A stretch of 64,000 nt of DNA from JAFAGX01 sp035623255 (GTDB taxonomy: Bacteria; Acidobacteriota; Terriglobia; Terriglobales; Acidobacteriaceae), in assembly GCA_035623255.1 (NCBI GenBank), contig DASPTU010000125.1:141701-205700 (forward strand). The letters run 5' to 3'. The notes beneath the pieces are model-generated. The model was not told the origin of the DNA. It ran no database searches and was given only the letters and a program-made list of their open reading frames with translations. Each line of letters opens with the position of its first letter. Positions within the stretch are counted from its first letter, which is position 1. A program made the translations under genes and the position numbers. Below, in pieces: positions 60,000 to 64,000 of this stretch.

Positions 60000-62900
60000 T
60001 CAGAAGGTCAGCCGCAGGGCAAGTTGCCCGATCCGCGGTGTCGGCCCGCGGAAGGTCCCTGTGGTGGTGATCTGCCCAAAAAGCAAGCTGTTGATGTTGG
60101 TTGCACCGTCACCATGGGTGGGCTGGGCAAACTCTGGATGGTTCAACGCGTTGAAGAATTCCGCACGGAATTCCAAGCCAATGTGCTCAGTGATCGCCGT
60201 CGTCTTGGCAACCGCGAGATCCAGGTTCGTCAGCCCAGGGCCGCGTAGGGTGTTGCGATGCAGTCCGTACGTGCGGTCTTTGGGATTGTTTACTGGATCA
60301 ATCTGCGGAAAACAGGGATTGGGGACGCCGCCATCGTAATAGTCATAATTTTCCAGAGGCACATTCGAGAAGCTATTGGGATTGAAATAAAAGTTGCCTG
60401 TAACTGGTGTCGTCGTAATCTGGCAAGTCCCAGTTGGGCTGAAGTTGTAAGTAATTTCGTTGATGGTGCGCTGATGGCGGGGATCAAAAGTCTGGATCGG
60501 GCCGACCACCGCGGCGTTGGTCAAGTAGGCGTCCCCCGCTCCGGATGTTCCCGGGTTTGCGGGATCGACGCTACTAGGTAGCGATGCTCCAATATCAAAG
60601 GGAAAGCCAGTGCGCCATGTAAGAATCGGGTACAGGCTCCAGCCTTTCGTCAGGCGTTTCGGTCCGCCGCTCCAGGCACGGTCAAACGGCAAATCCCATC
60701 CGCCGCTTAAGCTGATACGATGGCGAACGTCACTGTCCCCCGAGGCATAAAAAATGCGCGGATCGTAAGCAGGCACAGTCGAGTTGCGCTGCTCGAATCC
60801 GGAAGCATTGTCTAAATTGTGGGCGAAGGTGTACGCAAAGGTGTAGTACACAGTGCCCAGCTTGCTCGTCTTAGGCTGGCGAGTAAGGCTGGCTTCCAGC
60901 GCGCTGTAATTCGCGTTCGCGACATTCTGAAATTCCGGAATCTGGCCGAAACAGTCAATCTGCACGGTGGTTCCACAAGTGCTGTTGCCCGGCAATTGAT
61001 CAAGCACTCGAGTGGTTGTTCCCAGAATCATGGGATCGATGTCTCTTACCGATGTAAGCCCGTGCGAGGAGCTGCCCACGTAGTTGGCTTCGAAAACAGT
61101 GTCGGCGATCAGATTCCGCTGCACGCTCAGGTTGTACTGATAGACATAAGGTGTCCGTAAGTGCGGATCGTCGACATACAAAAAGCCACTGCTGCCGATG
61201 GGCACAAACGGGGCGAACGAAACGTTGGATCCTGGGGGCTGGGAGGGGAAAGAGTTCGGAACGCCCGCAGCCACGAAAGGCTGCGTCATGTAGTTCACTG
61301 CTGCGGAACCCGGACCTACGGGATTGAAGAACAGGCCAGCGCTGCCAACGAAGGGTGGTTGGCCGTTGTACTGGAGATTATCTTCGCCTTTGAGAATGTC
61401 ATAGAACATCCCGAAACCGCCGCGGATGCTAGTCTTGCCATTTCCGCGAGGATCCCAGGCGAAGCCGAAACGCGGAGCGAAGTTATTCTTGTCAGGAAAG
61501 TTCGTGCCTTTCGGCACGCCCGGATCGCCGGGAAAAACCAGGCCAGTCGGTGCATTTACGAAACGATGTGATTGTAAGCCGGGAATGACGGAGAAGCTCC
61601 GTCCTTCCGTGTCCAGTTTCGGCGTGCTGTACTCGTAACGTAATCCGAGTGTGAGAACCAGATTCCTGTGCGCGTGCCACTCGTCCTGTCCAAATACATA
61701 AGTATTTTTTTGCCGGATGTTGCTTGGCGCCTTTGCTCCCTGGAAATAGGCACCCGGAATCCCCAACATAAAATCGGCATACGGATTCCCGGTGGCGTTG
61801 GAACCCTCGCCAAAGTAAAAATCGAACTCGCCGTTAATAATGAAATCGTAAGCCAGGTTCTCCTGATAAGGTGTGAAACCACCGCCAAATTTCCAGTTGT
61901 GCTTGCCGCGCGTCCACGTAACCGAATCCGTCCAGGAGAAGGTATTTTCGACATATCGCGTAGGGCCATTCTCGCTGTTCCCGAGTTGAAGGCCGGTATC
62001 GAAATAGAGATTCGTAGGTCCGGTGGGAACATCAGGCGTCACCCCGATGCCCAGCGATGCAGGAGTTGGCAAATGGTTCGCGGGAACATCGCTGACATAA
62101 TTACTACGGTGCGTCACAAAATGGAATTCATTCAGCAGGGTTGGCGAAAAGACGCGAGTATATCCGATATTGGTGAAGTAATAATTTGCCTCGGTGCGGC
62201 TGGCAAACCCCGGCACGGTAGCAAAGGGAAACGGATTCAAGGTACCGCTGTAGGGATTGCCCTGGCGGTTCAGACCAACGGTTGCAGAGATTTTATCTTT
62301 GCCGCTCAAGTTGAAATCAAATTTGCTCGTCAATTCGTCACGGTCGTCTTCCGCCCCGAGCGTCGTCGAAAGCGAGCCACCGGGGGCGCTGGGAATCAGT
62401 CCTGCTTTGATATAGTTCTGAGCCACGCTGCTGATCTTCGTGGGATCGATAATCGCCTGCGCCGCGAGAGCTGGGTTCGATTGAAAGTAGGGATTCTGTT
62501 GCAGAAACAACACCACGCCGGGGTCGGGTGCGCCACTGGCGGATTGAGAGAAGTTTCCCTGCACTTCCAATGGAGTGAAAACCGGAGCATCAATATCAGG
62601 CACGGCGCTTACTTGTCGCTGTCCCTGATAGGCCAGGAAAAAGAAGACCTTGTCTTTGACGATCGGACCGCCCAGCGTCGCGCCGTACTGATTTCTCTTT
62701 AGATCGAGGCGCGGAATTCCCTGCTGAATATTAAAGAAGTCATTGGCATCGAGCACACGGTTGCGGAAGAACTCGAACAAGCTGCCGTGCAAATGGTTGG
62801 TGCCTGACTTCGTTACAATGCTGATGATGCCGCCGCCATTCCTCCCATATTCTGCTGTGTAGTTGCTGGTTAGAAGCCGAAACTCGGCAATGGCATCCGG

Positions 62901-63524
62901 ATTGGGATCCAGAAGGTTGCTGTTATCCAGCAAATCGTTGTTGTTCCCACCGTCCAGCAGGAACGTAACCGAGTCTGTGCGCCCGCCCGCAATGCTGTAA
63001 TTGCCGGCACCACCGTTGTCATCATTGCTCTCGGTAATGCCTGGCTGCAGTAGCGCCAAGTCCAGGGTGTCCCGGCCGTTCAAGGGCATATTGATCAGCT
63101 CGCGCCCGGTGACCGACTGGCCCAGGGTCGAGTTCACCGTCTCAACCGCCGAAGCCTGTGCTCCAACCTCAACGGTTTGTGCGGTCGCCCCAACTCGCAA
63201 TTGAATGTCGACACGGAGCGCCTGGTTGATAAGCAGGTTGTATTGGCCGCTCTCGACTTTGCGAAATCCCTCGTGCTCGGCGGTCACCTTGTAATTGCCA
63301 ATCGGCAAGGCCAGCACCTGGTAATACCCGTCCTGATTGGTCAGTGCGCTGCGACTAACCTGGGTTGCCATGTTTGTGACTGTGATTTGGACCCCGGGAA
63401 CAACCGCACCGGTCGGATCAGCAACCGTTCCAACAATTCGTGCTGTGGCTTCTTGTGGGAAGCTTGAGCCTGGCATCATCAGCACTGTTGCGGCCAATAA
63501 GAGCAGCATTCGCGAGGGCTTCAT
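60000..63524 (-). CDS. Oar-like TonB-dependent outer-membrane receptor
   Basis: A 1174-residue protein. A signal peptide (residues 1-24) precedes a carboxypeptidase-regulatory-like domain (IVGTVADPTGAVVPGVQITVTNMATQ, residues 28-110). A plug domain follows with GRDTLDLALLQPGI, GRTDSVTFLLDGGNNND and EFRLLTSNYTAEYGRNGGGIISIVTKSGTN. A long 22-strand-like barrel ends in RIGQLALRLTF, with a C-terminal phenylalanine as expected for outer-membrane insertion. Oar-like receptors are numerous in Acidobacteria and take up polysaccharides, peptides or chelates. The ligand is unknown. No ExbBD or SusD gene is nearby. Confidence 0.92.
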   Translation of the reverse strand: MKPSRMLLLLAATVLMMPGSSFPQEATARIVGTVADPTGAVVPGVQITVTNMATQVSRSALTNQDGYYQVLALPIGNYKVTAEHEGFRKVESGQYNLLINQALRVDIQLRVGATAQTVEVGAQASAVETVNSTLGQSVTGRELINMPLNGRDTLDLALLQPGITESNDDNGGAGNYSIAGGRTDSVTFLLDGGNNNDLLDNSNLLDPNPDAIAEFRLLTSNYTAEYGRNGGGIISIVTKSGTNHLHGSLFEFFRNRVLDANDFFNIQQGIPRLDLKRNQYGATLGGPIVKDKVFFFLAYQGQRQVSAVPDIDAPVFTPLEVQGNFSQSASGAPDPGVVLFLQQNPYFQSNPALAAQAIIDPTKISSVAQNYIKAGLIPSAPGGSLSTTLGAEDDRDELTSKFDFNLSGKDKISATVGLNRQGNPYSGTLNPFPFATVPGFASRTEANYYFTNIGYTRVFSPTLLNEFHFVTHRSNYVSDVPANHLPTPASLGIGVTPDVPTGPTNLYFDTGLQLGNSENGPTRYVENTFSWTDSVTWTRGKHNWKFGGGFTPYQENLAYDFIINGEFDFYFGEGSNATGNPYADFMLGIPGAYFQGAKAPSNIRQKNTYVFGQDEWHAHRNLVLTLGLRYEYSTPKLDTEGRSFSVIPGLQSHRFVNAPTGLVFPGDPGVPKGTNFPDKNNFAPRFGFAWDPRGNGKTSIRGGFGMFYDILKGEDNLQYNGQPPFVGSAGLFFNPVGPGSAAVNYMTQPFVAAGVPNSFPSQPPGSNVSFAPFVPIGSSGFLYVDDPHLRTPYVYQYNLSVQRNLIADTVFEANYVGSSSHGLTSVRDIDPMILGTTTRVLDQLPGNSTCGTTVQIDCFGQIPEFQNVANANYSALEASLTRQPKTSKLGTVYYTFAYTFAHNLDNASGFEQRNSTVPAYDPRIFYASGDSDVRHRISLSGGWDLPFDRAWSGGPKRLTKGWSLYPILTWRTGFPFDIGASLPSSVDPANPGTSGAGDAYLTNAAVVGPIQTFDPRHQRTINEITYNFSPTGTCQITTTPVTGNFYFNPNSFSNVPLENYDYYDGGVPNPCFPQIDPVNNPKDRTYGLHRNTLRGPGLTNLDLAVAKTTAITEHIGLEFRAEFFNALNHPEFAQPTHGDGATNINSLLFGQITTTGTFRGPTPRIGQLALRLTF

Positions 63525-63801
63525 GAAGGTCTCCTGGAGATTTTGCTTTCGGGCGACTCGGGAATGAGCGCAGGATCAGAGTCCGGCTTCGAGTTTGCCG
63601 GGATCTATGAGGTGGGCGAGAGAATCAGGGTGGGATTTTGTGGTCATCAAGGCATGCCCCCGAGGCGACAGCTGATGGCCCAAATGCTGGCAGAGTTGAA
63701 CCGTCGAAGTCAACCAGAAACTCATCGGTTTGGAGACTTGGTCAACAAATTTGGGCAGTAATTTACTTGACTCATCCACTATAATTTGATACCTTCTGGG
63801 C
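63525..63801. other. Gap between TonB receptor and transposase
   Basis: The 277 bases hold two small overlapping frames on opposite strands. Neither has a good ribosome site. The plus frame 63543-63761 encodes a short sequence of unknown kind. The gap may contain the left end of the insertion element. Confidence 0.3.
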
Positions 63802-64000
63802 ATGGAGAACAAGACCATGACCGAACCAAAGAGCCTTCAAGAAGCGATTGTTTACTTCTCGAATCCTGATAACTGCATTGACTATTTCGCGCTGCGCCGT
63901 TGGCCCGATGGCAAAGTGATATGCCCTACCTGCGGCTCTGACAAGGTTAAATACAATGCGGAACGCCGCTGGTGGCAGTGCAGCAGCCATCATCCCAAGC
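63802..64000 (+). CDS. IS1595-family transposase, N-terminal part (cut by window end)
   Basis: About 66 residues are visible: MENKTMTEPKSLQEAIVYFSNPDN, a zinc ribbon with CPTCG (first two cysteines) and WWQCSSHH. This is the ISXO2-like/IS1595 transposase start. The DDE catalytic domain would lie beyond the window. A TTGACT (63767) and TACCTT (63790) at 17-base spacing would put the transcript start close to the start codon. No terminal inverted repeat could be identified. Confidence 0.8.
   Translation, partial: MENKTMTEPKSLQEAIVYFSNPDNCIDYFALRRWPDGKVICPTCGSDKVKYNAERRWWQCSSHHPK

Noticed and set aside
1..64000. CRISPR array or prophage
   Set aside because: No regularly spaced direct repeats and no phage structural genes were seen.

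Overview
The window looks like a chromosomal segment from the phylum Acidobacteriota, most likely the class Terriglobia (Koribacter or Sulfotelmatobacter-like). The family content points there: two proteins with the acidobacterial VWFA-related domain, an 806-residue ADOP-type ABC permease, a serine/threonine kinase with a C-terminal beta-propeller, a very large Oar-like TonB-dependent receptor, and a BlaI/M56 pair. GC is moderately high by eye. Genes on both strands are mostly short operons separated by small gaps that carry dispersed palindromic repeats. No rRNA, prophage or CRISPR array was seen.

Layout. 1-25 kb is mostly housekeeping and envelope biology: VWFA proteins, a polytopic membrane protein, an amidohydrolase, a small methyltransferase, an M48-type protease, a lipoprotein, lgt with an RluA-family pseudouridine synthase, a YVTN-type beta-propeller, tRNA-Gln(CTG), an isochorismatase-family hydrolase, a P-loop kinase, orphan Dpp-type permeases, a CNNM/CBS protein, an HlyD adaptor, a DUF4097 repeat protein, and a Cpx-like module. 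In that module a histidine kinase and response regulator diverge from a Spy/CpxP-like protein, with a perfect GTAAA-N5-GTAAA site between them.

25-46.7 kb is the most unusual part. It reads as an unclassified biosynthesis-and-export locus: an MsbA-like ABC exporter, a UbiE-like methyltransferase, two cytochromes P450, a flavin-dependent halogenase-like enzyme, a TolC-family channel, a DevBCA-type exporter, two ketosynthases and one acyl carrier protein, a HpnP-like B12-binding radical SAM protein, a CPA2 antiporter, and a geranylgeranyl-reductase-like flavoprotein. In the exporter the adaptor carries an N-terminal AMIN domain, and the ATPase carries a C-terminal GAF domain with the cyclic-nucleotide signature NK-x5-F-x3-DE. 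I infer that the enzymes build a modified polyketide or fatty-acid-like molecule that the DevBCA-TolC assembly moves across the envelope, possibly gated by a cyclic nucleotide.

46.7-64 kb returns to envelope and signalling genes: a methyltransferase-like protein with a bactofilin, a secreted protein, a DUF72 protein, the ADOP permease, the propeller kinase, a 45-residue membrane protein, a BlaI/M56 operon with a near-consensus promoter overlapped by a perfect palindrome, a Do-family protease preceded by a second copy of that palindrome, a GAF-GGDEF cyclase, the TonB-dependent receptor, and the start of an IS1595-type transposase cut by the window end. All functions are inferred from motifs read by eye; no searches were run.
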